A stretch of DNA of 52,128 bases from a virus. Location of the stretch: positions 1 to 52,128 of the IMG/VR virus record IMGVR_UViG_3300034101_005442; one strand, given 5' to 3'. The position numbers were made by a program, and so were the translations under genes. Every line of letters starts with the position of its first letter. Position 1 is the first letter of the stretch. The notes under the pieces are model-generated. The model did not search any database and was not told the origin of the DNA. It saw nothing but the letters and a program-made list of their open reading frames with translations. This document shows, piece after piece, positions 17,773 to 26,553 of this stretch.

Positions 17773-19977
17773 TTAAGTAATATTACTGTACACCATAGAA
17801 TAATAAGATATTTTGGCCTGTTTTTGTTGATCACTTGAAAGAGGTTCTGATTGTTCAGCTGCTACTTGTTTTATCCAATTTTGATAATTATTGTATATGG
17901 ACGCATTTTCTGCTAAATCCATATCAGCTATATAATTATTGAAATTGTCTTTGGTAATAGATGCGTTTGGTTTTATAGATAAAAATAGTTTAGTCTTAAA
18001 TTTTTCTATTTCTTTACTTTCTTCAGAAGATAAACTTCTAAGATCTTTTTTCCCATAAAATTCTAATAATATTGGATTCATTATTTGATTAATTTCATCT
18101 TGGGCTTTAATTGCCCATAGCATAATAGATGCTCCAGTTTGTGGAGAAAATGTTTTTGTCTTTCTCGTTGTTTGGTCTTTTGAATTTTTTGGGCGACCTT
18201 GTTGGGGCTGTCCAGATAACGATTCTGGCGAATCGTTTGCCAACTTAGTTGGCTTTGGAGGCATTCCAGGAACTTGTGGCGTTTTAAGTTCTATTGCGTT
18301 TTTTTCTCCTCCCTTCTTTTTGTCCAGTTCTAAACCTATTTGGCTAGGACTCACTATTCCTGTTTGCAATGCTATCTTCTTTAATGACTTTTCAAACTCA
18401 GGATCAAACCATGGACCAGATTTTTGAACCATGCGACTACTATCTCTTTCTCTGCTTTCTCTATTTAATCTATTCTTTTCAATATCTGGATCAAAACCAA
18501 ATCTTGTTTGTAATAGTTCATCGCTTATGAGATTTCTATCTGCTAGTTGTACTAGTAAAGCTTTTTCAGTATCTTCATTACTAAGATCCATTCTATCAAA
18601 TTCTATTCTTGCTGGATATTTAAATCCCATAGCTTTTTGTACTAATGCTATTTCTTGTTCCCAGAATTCAACCAAAACATCTCTACCGTATTGTAATCTT
18701 TGTGTTAATGTTTTTAAACTGATAAAGTTATTAGTTGTTCCGGCAGCGCCGAACGTTCCGGTGAGTGTTGGAGGTATACCTAATCCGGCATAAACACTAT
18801 TTAAATGCGGAATATATTTTCCTTCTCCTAGAAAATTATGAACATTGGTATTGCTTTCTATAAGCTCAATGTCTGGACCCCAAATTAAATCCATTGTGCC
18901 ACCACCAACGTTATTGCCTAGGATACTAGCTAGTTTTGATGTTGCTGCTTTTGTTGGTGCAATTTTATGTTCTAAATTACCTAATTTAAATATTCTAATA
19001 TTACTAATTGCTCCGTCTAAAGCTGACATATCTGCTAATTTTAATTTTTCAATTACGGCAATATCGTCCATGATAGCATATATCATTGGATATGCCCAAC
19101 TCTGCCAATCATCTTTTTTATAATGAAATACTGCGATCTTGTTTGGGTCGAGTGGATATCCTTTTTTGATTTTAGCTGCTTCAATAATTTCTTGAGGAAG
19201 ACTTGCTACAACCATTTTTTCTGCATCTGTTTTTGGGTTATTTATAACCTTTCTAAGAGAAGGAGGAACTTGTAGTTCATACGTTTTATTTGTAACGAAT
19301 GAAGACAATGCTCCGGCAGTTACATCAACAAATACCGGATCTATAAAAGTATATTTCCAAGGTATTTCTCTTTTTTCAATATTCATATCGTCCATATCTG
19401 ACATAACAGTATCTGGAGATCCAAGACTTTTATATAGTTTTTCTGTAATTTTTACGCTAATTTTTGCTGTTCTTCTATCAATAACAATATTTCCGCTTTT
19501 ATATAGATTGTTTAAAAATCTTTCACTTCTATCCTTACCATTAATTTTTTTGAACCATCTTCTATAAAATCTTTCTATTCTTTTATTCCTATGAACTAAT
19601 CGTATACCTTGACTAGCGAAATCGCCCATGAGATCAATAACATTTTTTACTAAACCAACCCTTTGATAAATTTCTTCTGCTTTTTTAAGAATTAATTTTA
19701 TTTTTACTGGAGGAGCTTCTTCTGGTCTAAAATTATAGTAGTCTTGTTTTGTTAATCCTGGGCGACCTCCGGTTGGGCCGTCAAGATTAGAAAAATCCAT
19801 ACGATATCTACCAAATGACGCTGTAGATTTATCTATAAGAGTAAATTCATCTAGGGCTGCTGAATTCTTAAAAGCCTCCCTTTTACTTTCTAAATCATCT
19901 CCCCATGTTATATAAGCTTCCTCATGGGTGATTGGCGCATTTTGAATAATTTCGTCTTTTGTTTTTCTTTTAGCCAT
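17773..19977 (-). CDS. Portal protein
   Basis: 734 residues. Visible features of phage portals: VFHYKKDDWQSWAYPMIYAIMDDI (about residue 285-310), the LGIPPTLTGTFGAAGTTNNFISLKTLTQRL segment that follows, and KYPARIEFDRMDLSNEDTEKAL, the portal clip-to-wing pattern. It lies between the large terminase and the protease-scaffold as expected. The C-terminal 170 residues (Pro/Lys/Gln rich, then helical) are an extension beyond the core. A GTGTATA motif lies 49 bases upstream, so the head operon seems to have its own start. Confidence 0.85.
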   Translation of the reverse strand: MAKRKTKDEIIQNAPITHEEAYITWGDDLESKREAFKNSAALDEFTLIDKSTASFGRYRMDFSNLDGPTGGRPGLTKQDYYNFRPEEAPPVKIKLILKKAEEIYQRVGLVKNVIDLMGDFASQGIRLVHRNKRIERFYRRWFKKINGKDRSERFLNNLYKSGNIVIDRRTAKISVKITEKLYKSLGSPDTVMSDMDDMNIEKREIPWKYTFIDPVFVDVTAGALSSFVTNKTYELQVPPSLRKVINNPKTDAEKMVVASLPQEIIEAAKIKKGYPLDPNKIAVFHYKKDDWQSWAYPMIYAIMDDIAVIEKLKLADMSALDGAISNIRIFKLGNLEHKIAPTKAATSKLASILGNNVGGGTMDLIWGPDIELIESNTNVHNFLGEGKYIPHLNSVYAGLGIPPTLTGTFGAAGTTNNFISLKTLTQRLQYGRDVLVEFWEQEIALVQKAMGFKYPARIEFDRMDLSNEDTEKALLVQLADRNLISDELLQTRFGFDPDIEKNRLNRESRERDSSRMVQKSGPWFDPEFEKSLKKIALQTGIVSPSQIGLELDKKKGGEKNAIELKTPQVPGMPPKPTKLANDSPESLSGQPQQGRPKNSKDQTTRKTKTFSPQTGASIMLWAIKAQDEINQIMNPILLEFYGKKDLRSLSSEESKEIEKFKTKLFLSIKPNASITKDNFNNYIADMDLAENASIYNNYQNWIKQVAAEQSEPLSSDQQKQAKISYYSMVYSNIT

Positions 19978-20025
19978 AATTAATGATTATATCTTAATAG
20001 GATTGTAATTTGATTATATTATAAT

Positions 20026-20032
20026 TATACAC
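20026..20032 (-). promoter_or_regulatory. GTGTATA motif upstream of portal
   Basis: The minus strand reads GTGTATAATT directly after the terminase stop codon, 49 bases before the portal start. The remaining gap is very A+T rich and contains no -35 consensus. It would start the portal-to-capsid unit. Confidence 0.5.
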
Positions 20033-20033
20033 T

Positions 20034-22064
20034 TTATCTATAAATTCCACTATATATATCGTCATTGGCTCCTCCTGTAAACCAATCTGGTCCTCTATAC
20101 ATACTTCCATTGCTTTTATAGGAATCTTTAGCATTTGCTCCAATAACATCATAGTCTATTGGTTTTAATGATCTGTTTAATTGTCTGGCTAGCATATTAG
20201 CTATTAATAGTGAACTATATCGGTCTTTTCTTAGTCGGCCTTTTTTACCTCCTGGTAATTTGGTTTCTGGAGTATCCCATCTGTCTCTAGCATTTGGTCC
20301 TGTGCTAGTTTGCGTCATAACAATAGTTGTTAATTCATTTTTAAGTTCTTCTATTTCTAAAATACATTCACTTAAACTGTCATATAATGGACTTAAGTCC
20401 TCTGTAATTATATCTTTTCCTTCTCTTTCCATTGCTAGTCCTAAAGTTAAATTATCAAAAGATGGAAATAATAAAACCTTGTCTTCAAAATCTTTTCTTA
20501 AACCATGATTTGCTTGACTTGTCCATTCCGCTTTTGCAAACTGAACTAATTCTAATACATGAAGACCTTGTTGATCGTCAGTGTCTTTACTTTTATCTAA
20601 ATCAATAATTGGCCATATTAATTGTTCGCCTTGTTCTATCTTTCCAGGATCATGTAAAGATTCTTCTATAGCAACTCCACCTCCTTGGGCATCCATTCCA
20701 ATTTTTATAGGATGAAAAGTTTTCATTAAATTTCTAATTTTTCTAGCACAAAATCCATAAAAATCATAATCATTAATCAAACCCTTTTTCAGTCTTTCTT
20801 TGAAATTAGTTCTATTCGTTGTCCAGCAATATACAATTTTATTATGCTCAGGATTTACTTCTAATATAACTATACTAAAATTATCTTGTTCACTAGCAGG
20901 GTCAATTCCATAAACATATTGTTTCTTTGGGTCTCCATGAATAGTAGCATCAAACATTAATGGCTTATCATTAATCATAATATTAGTATTAGAGACTACG
21001 CAGCTTTCTATTAAACTACGGCGAAAAAAGCCTTCGCTATCCTTAACAAAACATGCTGCATATTCCATATTATATATACCAGTATGAATAGTAGCTTTAG
21101 CTCTGCTCACCTGTTTATCATCCATGAATCCTTTTGGGATAAGCTCATATGGTATACGAATAATACTATAATCTTTCCAATTAAAATTACTGGGTACTTC
21201 TCCTTTGAAAATGTCAGTTAATTTTTGTTGATCTCCTCTGCTTTCTATAATAGCTTTATATCTTTTCCAATAGCTTGAAAAATGTTTAAAATCATAATCA
21301 GCAGTACCACTAATAATAGCCTGATTACCCATTTTAATATTTAATTCTTCAAGATCGTCATTCCATATACCGGCTTTTATCATAGCTTGCTTGCGAGCCT
21401 GTTCTTTAACATTTTGTATTGGGCTAGCGCTAACAGCAGCGAATCCTGACACAACAGTTTCGTATATGTCTGGAGAGATAGAAGCAAATTCGTCAGCAAT
21501 AATTATATGTGCTCTTAATCCTCTAATTTTACTACCATCACCCATTGGGATAGCTATGGTCCAACTGTCTCCTAATCTCATAGTACATCTATCAACATCT
21601 CGTCGCGGTCCATCATCATTACCACTAAAAATACTACGTAATATAGGACTACTTCTCCAAATAGTTTCCATATATTCGAATATAATTTTACTCTGTCTAA
21701 ATGCTGCGCCAACAACCACTATTTTGGTTCCAGGAAAAAATGCACATCTTAATACAGAATATAGAGCCAATAAAAAACTTTTACCCCAACCACGACTGGC
21801 CACATACATAGGAAAAGATCTTATCCAAAATTCTTGAATAATAGCTATTTGTATAGGATGAAGTTCTATATTAAATAGTAGTTTACATGTTGTTCCAATA
21901 TATTTTGGATTTCTTAAAAGTTTTATTAGATGAAGATCAGGATTTTCTATGTCATCTTGATCCCTATGTATCATAGGATTATCTATTATATTAAGACTAG
22001 ATAAATCTCCTAATCCTAACCAAGCATCATCAAAGTTTGTTAAGATATTTTGACTATTTGACAT
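20034..22064 (-). CDS. terL: Terminase large subunit
   Basis: 676 residues. The ATPase Walker A is ASRGWGKS at 89-96, with the adenine-binding region before it (IELHPIQIAIIQEFWIRSFPMYV). Walker B is IIIADE at 187-192, followed by a coupling-like segment. The C-terminal nuclease shows YGIDPASEQDNFSIVIL near residue 390 and GMDAQGGGVAIEESL later, the acidic residues of the RNase-H-like domain. It packages DNA into the procapsid through the portal. It overlaps the upstream gene by 11 bases and precedes the portal. Confidence 0.93.
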   Translation of the reverse strand: MSNSQNILTNFDDAWLGLGDLSSLNIIDNPMIHRDQDDIENPDLHLIKLLRNPKYIGTTCKLLFNIELHPIQIAIIQEFWIRSFPMYVASRGWGKSFLLALYSVLRCAFFPGTKIVVVGAAFRQSKIIFEYMETIWRSSPILRSIFSGNDDGPRRDVDRCTMRLGDSWTIAIPMGDGSKIRGLRAHIIIADEFASISPDIYETVVSGFAAVSASPIQNVKEQARKQAMIKAGIWNDDLEELNIKMGNQAIISGTADYDFKHFSSYWKRYKAIIESRGDQQKLTDIFKGEVPSNFNWKDYSIIRIPYELIPKGFMDDKQVSRAKATIHTGIYNMEYAACFVKDSEGFFRRSLIESCVVSNTNIMINDKPLMFDATIHGDPKKQYVYGIDPASEQDNFSIVILEVNPEHNKIVYCWTTNRTNFKERLKKGLINDYDFYGFCARKIRNLMKTFHPIKIGMDAQGGGVAIEESLHDPGKIEQGEQLIWPIIDLDKSKDTDDQQGLHVLELVQFAKAEWTSQANHGLRKDFEDKVLLFPSFDNLTLGLAMEREGKDIITEDLSPLYDSLSECILEIEELKNELTTIVMTQTSTGPNARDRWDTPETKLPGGKKGRLRKDRYSSLLIANMLARQLNRSLKPIDYDVIGANAKDSYKSNGSMYRGPDWFTGGANDDIYSGIYR

Positions 22065-22620
22065 TTTTTGCTTTAAGCCTGCGAGATGTTTTTATCGCTC
22101 TCTGAACTATCATTTTTGCAACAGTTTCAATAAAAGGTAGATTACGTTTGGTACTTTCTTCTTTTAACCATGCAAGAATAGTTGGCATATTTTGTTCACA
22201 CCACTCATTACCCTTTTCATTCATTTGTAATGCGTGTCGTTTGCAACTACATGTTGGGGTGGTTTTAATTCCCATAGTTGCTATCATGCCAGATAATATG
22301 GATCCTGGACCATCTGGATCAGATTCTAATGTTTTAGGGAAAAGAGATTGTAAAAATGTTTGAGGATCGTCTCCAAGCTTATTTAATAATATATTTTGTA
22401 AATCGTCCATTGTTAAAGTTATAATTCCCATATTATTATTTTCAAATAACATGATAGGCGATGGTATACCGTTAATCTGAGCATATGCGGTATTTGTTAT
22501 TGGTCTAATAATATATGTAATATCTAGTTCTGTATATGTAATTGGCTCTGGTTTCACCACAGTTCCATTAGAAGCTGTATATGGTGGTTGTTGAAGTGTA
22601 ATTTCTTTATTAAGTTTCAT
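22054..22620 (-). CDS. Cys-cluster packaging-region protein, unknown
   Basis: 188 residues from the ATG at 22620, chosen because AAGGAG lies eight bases upstream; a longer start at 22644 is possible. The N-terminal half is beta-rich. The C-terminal half carries CSCKRHALQMNEKGNEWCEQNMPTILAWL and ends in a basic tail KTSRRLKAKN. This CxC...WC...WL pattern occurs in small proteins next to large terminases of environmental phages. A zinc site and a DNA-contact or packaging role are plausible. It overlaps both the ERCC4 nuclease and the terminase genes. Confidence 0.6.
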   Translation of the reverse strand: MKLNKEITLQQPPYTASNGTVVKPEPITYTELDITYIIRPITNTAYAQINGIPSPIMLFENNNMGIITLTMDDLQNILLNKLGDDPQTFLQSLFPKTLESDPDGPGSILSGMIATMGIKTTPTCSCKRHALQMNEKGNEWCEQNMPTILAWLKEESTKRNLPFIETVAKMIVQRAIKTSRRLKAKNVK

Positions 22621-23104
22621 CCTTTTTCTCCTTTTTTTTAACAATTTCTTCTATATAATAGATTTTTTTAAGTATGTACTCTGCCATTTTTTGAGCATTA
22701 GACGAATCGCCACAGAAATATACTATGATATTATGATTAATCTGCAACTCCAAAATATTTTTAATCAAAAAAGCTGGTGTTATTTTAATTTTATCCCACA
22801 TTTTTTTAGGAACACTACTTCCTATAGGATAAATCAACAAATCTTCTAAATCAAATTCCATTAATAAAAAAGCATATTTAATATTTTCTAATCTTGATAT
22901 AACATCTGCAAATCTGCTTTCTACAATATTATTAGCAAATTCACTAGCGCTTTTTTTTCTTTCTATACAAACTATGTTTTCTAATCCTTCTATACTATAA
23001 TCTCCCGTATCTAATTTTCTATTAGCAATAGCATGATGTGGAAAATCCCATGGTTGTTGTTCTCTAGTATCTACAATTATTACAAAATCATTATGATTTA
23101 CCAT
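22610..23104 (-). CDS. ERCC4-type (XPF-family) nuclease
   Basis: 164 residues forming a single ERCC4 nuclease domain. Motifs: VDTREQQPW (D12, E15), LDTGDYSIEG (near 35), IERKKSASEF (ERK at 48-50) and SRFADVISRL. These are the metal-binding GDX(n)ERKxxxD core, with Glu instead of Asp at the last position. There is no helix-hairpin-helix domain; the Lys-rich tail may bind DNA. Such nucleases process branched DNA, and here the gene sits in the packaging operon, so resolution of branched DNA before packaging is a reasonable inference. It overlaps its neighbours at both ends. Confidence 0.9.
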   Translation of the reverse strand: MVNHNDFVIIVDTREQQPWDFPHHAIANRKLDTGDYSIEGLENIVCIERKKSASEFANNIVESRFADVISRLENIKYAFLLMEFDLEDLLIYPIGSSVPKKMWDKIKITPAFLIKNILELQINHNIIVYFCGDSSNAQKMAEYILKKIYYIEEIVKKKEKKDET

Positions 23105-23366
23105 GTTTTTTACTCGCTACTATTTTTAAAAATACAGATTCGTATATATCTTCTAATCCTTTAATTAGTTTATGATGATATGAACATAAAGTTATACCAT
23201 TATCAGTATTAAATCTTAAACCAATATTATGTGCCCATGTTTTTATATGATGAGCATTAAGTTTTCTTTTAAGAGTACAATTCGGCCATTGACATTTAAA
23301 ATTATCTCTTTTATATACTTCTTGTCTCCATCGTTTGTAACTAGGATCATTAAAATCTCTATTCAT
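23091..23366 (-). CDS. HNH endonuclease
   Basis: 91 residues. Complete HNH core: C25xxxxC30, AHH (H39-H40), N56 in NTDNGITLC, C61 and HH at 64-65. The two Cys pairs hold structural zinc. No DNA-binding repeat is attached, so it is a stand-alone nuclease. It overlaps the ERCC4 gene by 14 bases. Small HNH proteins near terminases assist cos or pac cleavage in several phages; homing activity is the alternative. Confidence 0.9.
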   Translation of the reverse strand: MNRDFNDPSYKRWRQEVYKRDNFKCQWPNCTLKRKLNAHHIKTWAHNIGLRFNTDNGITLCSYHHKLIKGLEDIYESVFLKIVASKKHGKS

Positions 23367-24351
23367 GTCTAGTATTCTCTATATCTGAAAAAACCATATC
23401 TTCTACAAGTTGCTCAAATGATATTTTGGGTTGCCATCCTAAAATATTCTTGGCTTTTGTTGAGTCTCCTCTGCAAAACTCAACCTCCATTGGTCGGTAA
23501 AGATTATGGTCAATTTCTATATGATTCAAATAATTTAAATTAACACATTTAAAAGCATGCTCAAGAAAAGATTCAACAGTGTGAGAGTATCCTGTGCTAA
23601 TAACAAAATCATCAGGATTACCATGAGACAGCATTAACCTCATAGCAAGCACATAATCCTTGGCATGACCCCAATCTCTTACAACTTTAATATTTCCTAA
23701 TTTTAATTTTTCAGTTGTTTTTTTGTTAACTAGTTGGCCTATATACTTAGTAATTTTTCTAGTAACAAAATTTTCTCCGCGTCGTGGACTTTCGTGATTA
23801 AATAAAATACCACTAGTAGCATATAGCCCATAAGCTTCTCTGTATATTTGTATCATCCTATGACTAGATAATTTAGAAACAGCATATGGACTTTGTGGTA
23901 AAAATCCAGTATTTTCGTTTTGGTATTTTTCTCCATCATCATTTAAAATATAATTAGATCCAAACATTTCGCTTGTACTAGCTTGATAAAATCTAGTTGT
24001 TGATGAAAACTTTCTAATATTTTCTAATATATTAATTACTCCAATTGTATTAATTTCAAATGTTGTTGTTGGTTGTTTGAAGCTTGTAGCAACATGACTT
24101 TGTGCTGCCAAATTGTAAAAATGATGTGGTCTGTGTTTAGTTATAATGTCAACACAATCTGAAGGATCAGTAATATCAAATTCTTGCAATATTAATTTTT
24201 TATTATCAAGTAAATGTTTAATCCTTTGGAAATTAGAGTTACTGCTTCTTCTATATAATCCTACAATATTATATCCACTATTTATTAATAGTTCAGCTAA
24301 ATAACTTCCGTCCTGTCCAGTTATTCCTGTTATGGCTGCTGTTTTAGTCAT
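23359..24351 (-). CDS. gmd: GDP-mannose 4,6-dehydratase
   Basis: 330 residues, full length for the family. It converts GDP-mannose to GDP-4-keto-6-deoxymannose, the first step to GDP-fucose and related sugars, using bound NADP. The Rossmann loop is TGITGQDGSYL at 8-18; catalytic STSE at 125-128 (T126, E128), Y156 and K160 are all present; NHESPRRGENFVTRKI follows. It overlaps the HNH gene by eight bases and the upstream gene by four (ATGA), so it is an integral part of the packaging operon. It may alter host surface glycans or decorate the virion. Confidence 0.97.
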   Translation of the reverse strand: MTKTAAITGITGQDGSYLAELLINSGYNIVGLYRRSSNSNFQRIKHLLDNKKLILQEFDITDPSDCVDIITKHRPHHFYNLAAQSHVATSFKQPTTTFEINTIGVINILENIRKFSSTTRFYQASTSEMFGSNYILNDDGEKYQNENTGFLPQSPYAVSKLSSHRMIQIYREAYGLYATSGILFNHESPRRGENFVTRKITKYIGQLVNKKTTEKLKLGNIKVVRDWGHAKDYVLAMRLMLSHGNPDDFVISTGYSHTVESFLEHAFKCVNLNYLNHIEIDHNLYRPMEVEFCRGDSTKAKNILGWQPKISFEQLVEDMVFSDIENTRHE

Positions 24352-25160
24352 TGTATACTATCTGGTGTTAAAAATGGTTGATCTATAATACCATCTTGAT
24401 ATTGATGATATTCTTCTAATTTCTTTTTATTTTTTTCTGTTGCGATAGAGAGTATCTCCATTTCTCTACCTTCTTTTTCTCTGATGGTTTCGTCTTCTAA
24501 CATACGTATTAATCCTATCCAAGAACTTTTACCATCTTCTATTCTTTTTATTCTTTGCTCTCTGGTAGCTTTAAGGTCCTTGCTAATTTTTTGTTGTTCA
24601 TTTAATAATTTAGTATATTCATTTGTATAATTTGCTATGCTATTTCTTGCAAAACTTAATTGTGTCTCTAAGTTGGCTAATCTTGGTATATCTCTTTGAT
24701 CTTCTGGTTTTTCATATTCTTTGTCTACTAATTGTTGTAATTTATCAGTTTCGGCAATGTGTCTTTTTCTTTCTTTCATACTGCGATTAATAAGAATATC
24801 TATAGTGATAAATTGTTTAATCTGAAGTTCTTCTGCTGGTAAAACGTCTTCCCTAAACTGCTGGATTAGACCTATCCATGTATCTTCAAAATATGCTAAT
24901 TCTCCAGTATCACTATCAAATTGTCTAGTAATTTCGTGCCAAAAAGTTTTTGTATGTAATTTCCTTTTTAGTATCTCAAGGTCTTTAGCGTTCTCACTAG
25001 CTGTTATATTATTTTCTTTTATATATCTATTTATAGGATCAATATTTCTATTTAGATTTTCAGCTATTTCCTCAACAGATAGAACTATAATATTTTCTCT
25101 TATAAATTTTTCTTCTTCTAGACTTAGTTGTCCTCGTTTTTTGGGAATATTTCTTGACAT
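24348..25160 (-). CDS. HTH and coiled-coil protein, possible small terminase
   Basis: 270 residues. Residues 10-50 (LSLEEEKFIRENIIVLSVEEIAENLNRNIDPINRYIKEN) form a helix-turn-helix. Residues of about 130-250 are charged coiled coil. A DNA-binding head followed by an oligomerising coiled coil, upstream of the large terminase in one operon, fits a small terminase subunit, but four genes intervene and the sequence is not diagnostic. Two copies of SWIGLI/TWIGLI (near 93 and 217) suggest an internal repeat. It overlaps the sigma-like gene by 37 bases. Confidence 0.55.
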   Translation of the reverse strand: MSRNIPKKRGQLSLEEEKFIRENIIVLSVEEIAENLNRNIDPINRYIKENNITASENAKDLEILKRKLHTKTFWHEITRQFDSDTGELAYFEDTWIGLIQQFREDVLPAEELQIKQFITIDILINRSMKERKRHIAETDKLQQLVDKEYEKPEDQRDIPRLANLETQLSFARNSIANYTNEYTKLLNEQQKISKDLKATREQRIKRIEDGKSSWIGLIRMLEDETIREKEGREMEILSIATEKNKKKLEEYHQYQDGIIDQPFLTPDSIQ

Positions 25161-25762
25161 TTATCCTCTCCTATTATTAGCTCTATATGACTTTGTAATT
25201 TTTTAAGTTGCTGTTTAGGAATTTTTTCTCCGTGCTTAAGTCTTAAATAGCTTTCTCTAAATTCTGGTTCTATATTTTCGTCTAATAATTTTATTATCTC
25301 ATTATTCTGCATTTTAGAGTCAAAATTTTTATTATTACTAATATCATACTCTATATACGATGGTTGCATAATATTCTTTTTGGCAATATTTCGAGTTGCC
25401 CATGTGGAATATAAATCACAATCATCTTTGTTTGCATATTTAGAACATTGATTTTTTGAGACTTTATAGTTAGGATCGTATAGTGGACATGATAAACAAG
25501 GAATATCTGGTCTTTGATAGTTATTTCTTTTGTAATTAAACAATCTGTTTCTTACATGCGTCCATAAGAAATTTTCTAATGGTCTTGTATTATCATATTT
25601 TTCTAAACCTTCCAAAGCAAAAATAGCCGCTTGCTGTTTCATATCTTCAATATCGTGATATCCAAAACGAAATTTATGGGCTAGTCTTTTGCCTATATTA
25701 TCTAATACTCTTAAAAAATCTTCTTCTGAAACTTTATTATCTATTTTTTTCTTTTTGCTCAT
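25124..25762 (-). CDS. Sigma-70 region 2-like protein with Cys4 insertion
   Basis: 212 residues. HDIEDMKQQAAIFALEGLEKYD, then PLENFLWTHVRNRLFNYKR at 36-80, is the pattern of sigma region 2 (DIEDLxQEgxigLxxAxxkYD, FxxYaxxxIRnrixdyxR). A four-Cys cluster follows (C89, C92, C106, C115), probably a zinc knuckle. Region 4 is not evident; the C-terminus (EPEFRESYLRLKHGE) could be a shortened version. This resembles phage late sigma factors of the T4 gp55 type. It is a good candidate for the factor reading the GTGTATA motifs in this window. Confidence 0.65.
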   Translation of the reverse strand: MSKKKKIDNKVSEEDFLRVLDNIGKRLAHKFRFGYHDIEDMKQQAAIFALEGLEKYDNTRPLENFLWTHVRNRLFNYKRNNYQRPDIPCLSCPLYDPNYKVSKNQCSKYANKDDCDLYSTWATRNIAKKNIMQPSYIEYDISNNKNFDSKMQNNEIIKLLDENIEPEFRESYLRLKHGEKIPKQQLKKLQSHIELIIGEDKCQEIFPKNEDN

Positions 25763-25892
25763 TTAATAATTCTACTATGGGTTTGCCTTCTGGTAAAGTT
25801 AAATCTGCTGCAATAGCACGATCAGAAACATCACAACCAGATGCTTTGATATCCAAAACAGAATTAATAAGATTAATTTGTTCTTTTGTCAT
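25737..25892 (-). CDS. Small HTH-like leader protein of packaging operon
   Basis: 51 residues from the ATG at 25892, selected because AAGGAG lies six to eleven bases upstream; an extended start at 25919 would fall in the operator. Sequence MTKEQINLINSVLDIKASGCDV, then SDRAIAADLTLPEGKPIVELL, suggests two or three helices and perhaps a helix-turn-helix. It is the first gene of the leftward packaging operon and overlaps the sigma-like gene by 26 bases. Function unknown; autoregulation is possible. Confidence 0.6.
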   Translation of the reverse strand: MTKEQINLINSVLDIKASGCDVSDRAIAADLTLPEGKPIVELLNEQKEKNR

Positions 25893-25915
25893 AAAAACTC
25901 CTTGCACGAAACTTG

Positions 25916-25940
25916 TCAACCTTTAGTATAATAAGGTTGA
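25916..25940. promoter_or_regulatory. Palindromic operator in divergent promoter region
   Basis: TCAACCTT at 25916-25923 and AAGGTTGA at 25933-25940 are perfect 8-base inverted arms around TAGTATAAT. The 87-base gap separates the leftward packaging operon from the rightward 25980 gene. TATAAT lies in the loop on the plus strand, and the minus strand has TTGACT then TATTAT with a 16-base gap. A repressor here would control both directions. The neighbouring AT-hook protein is a candidate. Confidence 0.65.
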
Positions 25941-25979
25941 TACGTTTTTAGTCAATATATAGACAAAAGGAACAGATTT

Positions 25980-26216
25980 ATGGCTAATTATAAAAAATGG
26001 TCAAATGTAGAATTAGATTTTATTCAAAGTAATCATGGTATACTATGTGATGAGGCTTTAGCGTCAAAGCTAAGTCAAATGACAGGACAAAATATAAGCA
26101 CCGCTATGGTTCGTCGCCAAAGACGCAAACTTTCTCTGAAAAAGAGCAGAGGCCGTCCAAAGAAGATAATTTCAACCAACACTGTGCCAGTATCAAATGA
26201 TGTGGTAGAAGCATGA
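25980..26216 (+). CDS. HTH/AT-hook DNA-binding protein
   Basis: 78 residues. WSNVELDFIQSNHGILCDEALASKLSQ forms a Myb/SANT-like or helix-turn-helix unit; ISTAMVRRQRRKLSLKKSRGRPKK adds a basic segment with an AT-hook (RGRPKK at about 59-64). A DNA-binding regulator is likely. It is read rightward, opposite to almost everything else in the left 49 kb, from a region holding a palindromic operator. A ribosome site AAAGGA precedes the start. It overlaps the secreted protein gene by four bases (ATGA). Confidence 0.75.
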   Translation: MANYKKWSNVELDFIQSNHGILCDEALASKLSQMTGQNISTAMVRRQRRKLSLKKSRGRPKKIISTNTVPVSNDVVEA

Positions 26217-26524
26217 AGTATATATTATTGTTCTTATTAATGCTGTGTTGTTGTGGGGCTAATTGGTGCCAACATAAAAATGTTCAACAATATCCTGTTA
26301 TTCCTCAGCAAACTATTGTTTATAGTGGACATCCAACATATTATAATTATTATGGCTATTATTATAGTCCAGTATTAACTCAAAATGTTAGAATGGTTCC
26401 TGTTATAGAAAATAGAGTGGAATATAGGCCAATTAGTGTTTATTATGGATCTCAGATTGTTTATCCTATTGATAGATACGATATTTATTATCCTTATAGT
26501 TTCAATAATTGGATAAATTATTAA
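26213..26524 (+). CDS. Secreted Tyr-rich protein
   Basis: 103 residues. MKYILLFLLMLCCCGANWC is a signal peptide with consecutive Cys that could serve as a lipid-attachment site, although it is not a textbook lipobox. The mature part is strongly Tyr, Pro and Val rich (HPTYYNYYGYYYSPVL, then VRMVPVIENRVEYRPISVYYG). Similar Tyr/Pro-rich small exported proteins occur in planctomycetes and related bacteria. In a phage it could alter the host envelope, for example in superinfection exclusion. No known family is recognised. Confidence 0.65.
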   Translation: MKYILLFLLMLCCCGANWCQHKNVQQYPVIPQQTIVYSGHPTYYNYYGYYYSPVLTQNVRMVPVIENRVEYRPISVYYGSQIVYPIDRYDIYYPYSFNNWINY

Positions 26525-26553
26525 AAAAATAATCTATTATAATTATATAAATT

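Noticed and set aside
22623-22644. Upstream start at 22644 for the Cys-cluster gene
   Set aside because: The better ribosome site (AAGGAG) favours the ATG at 22620.
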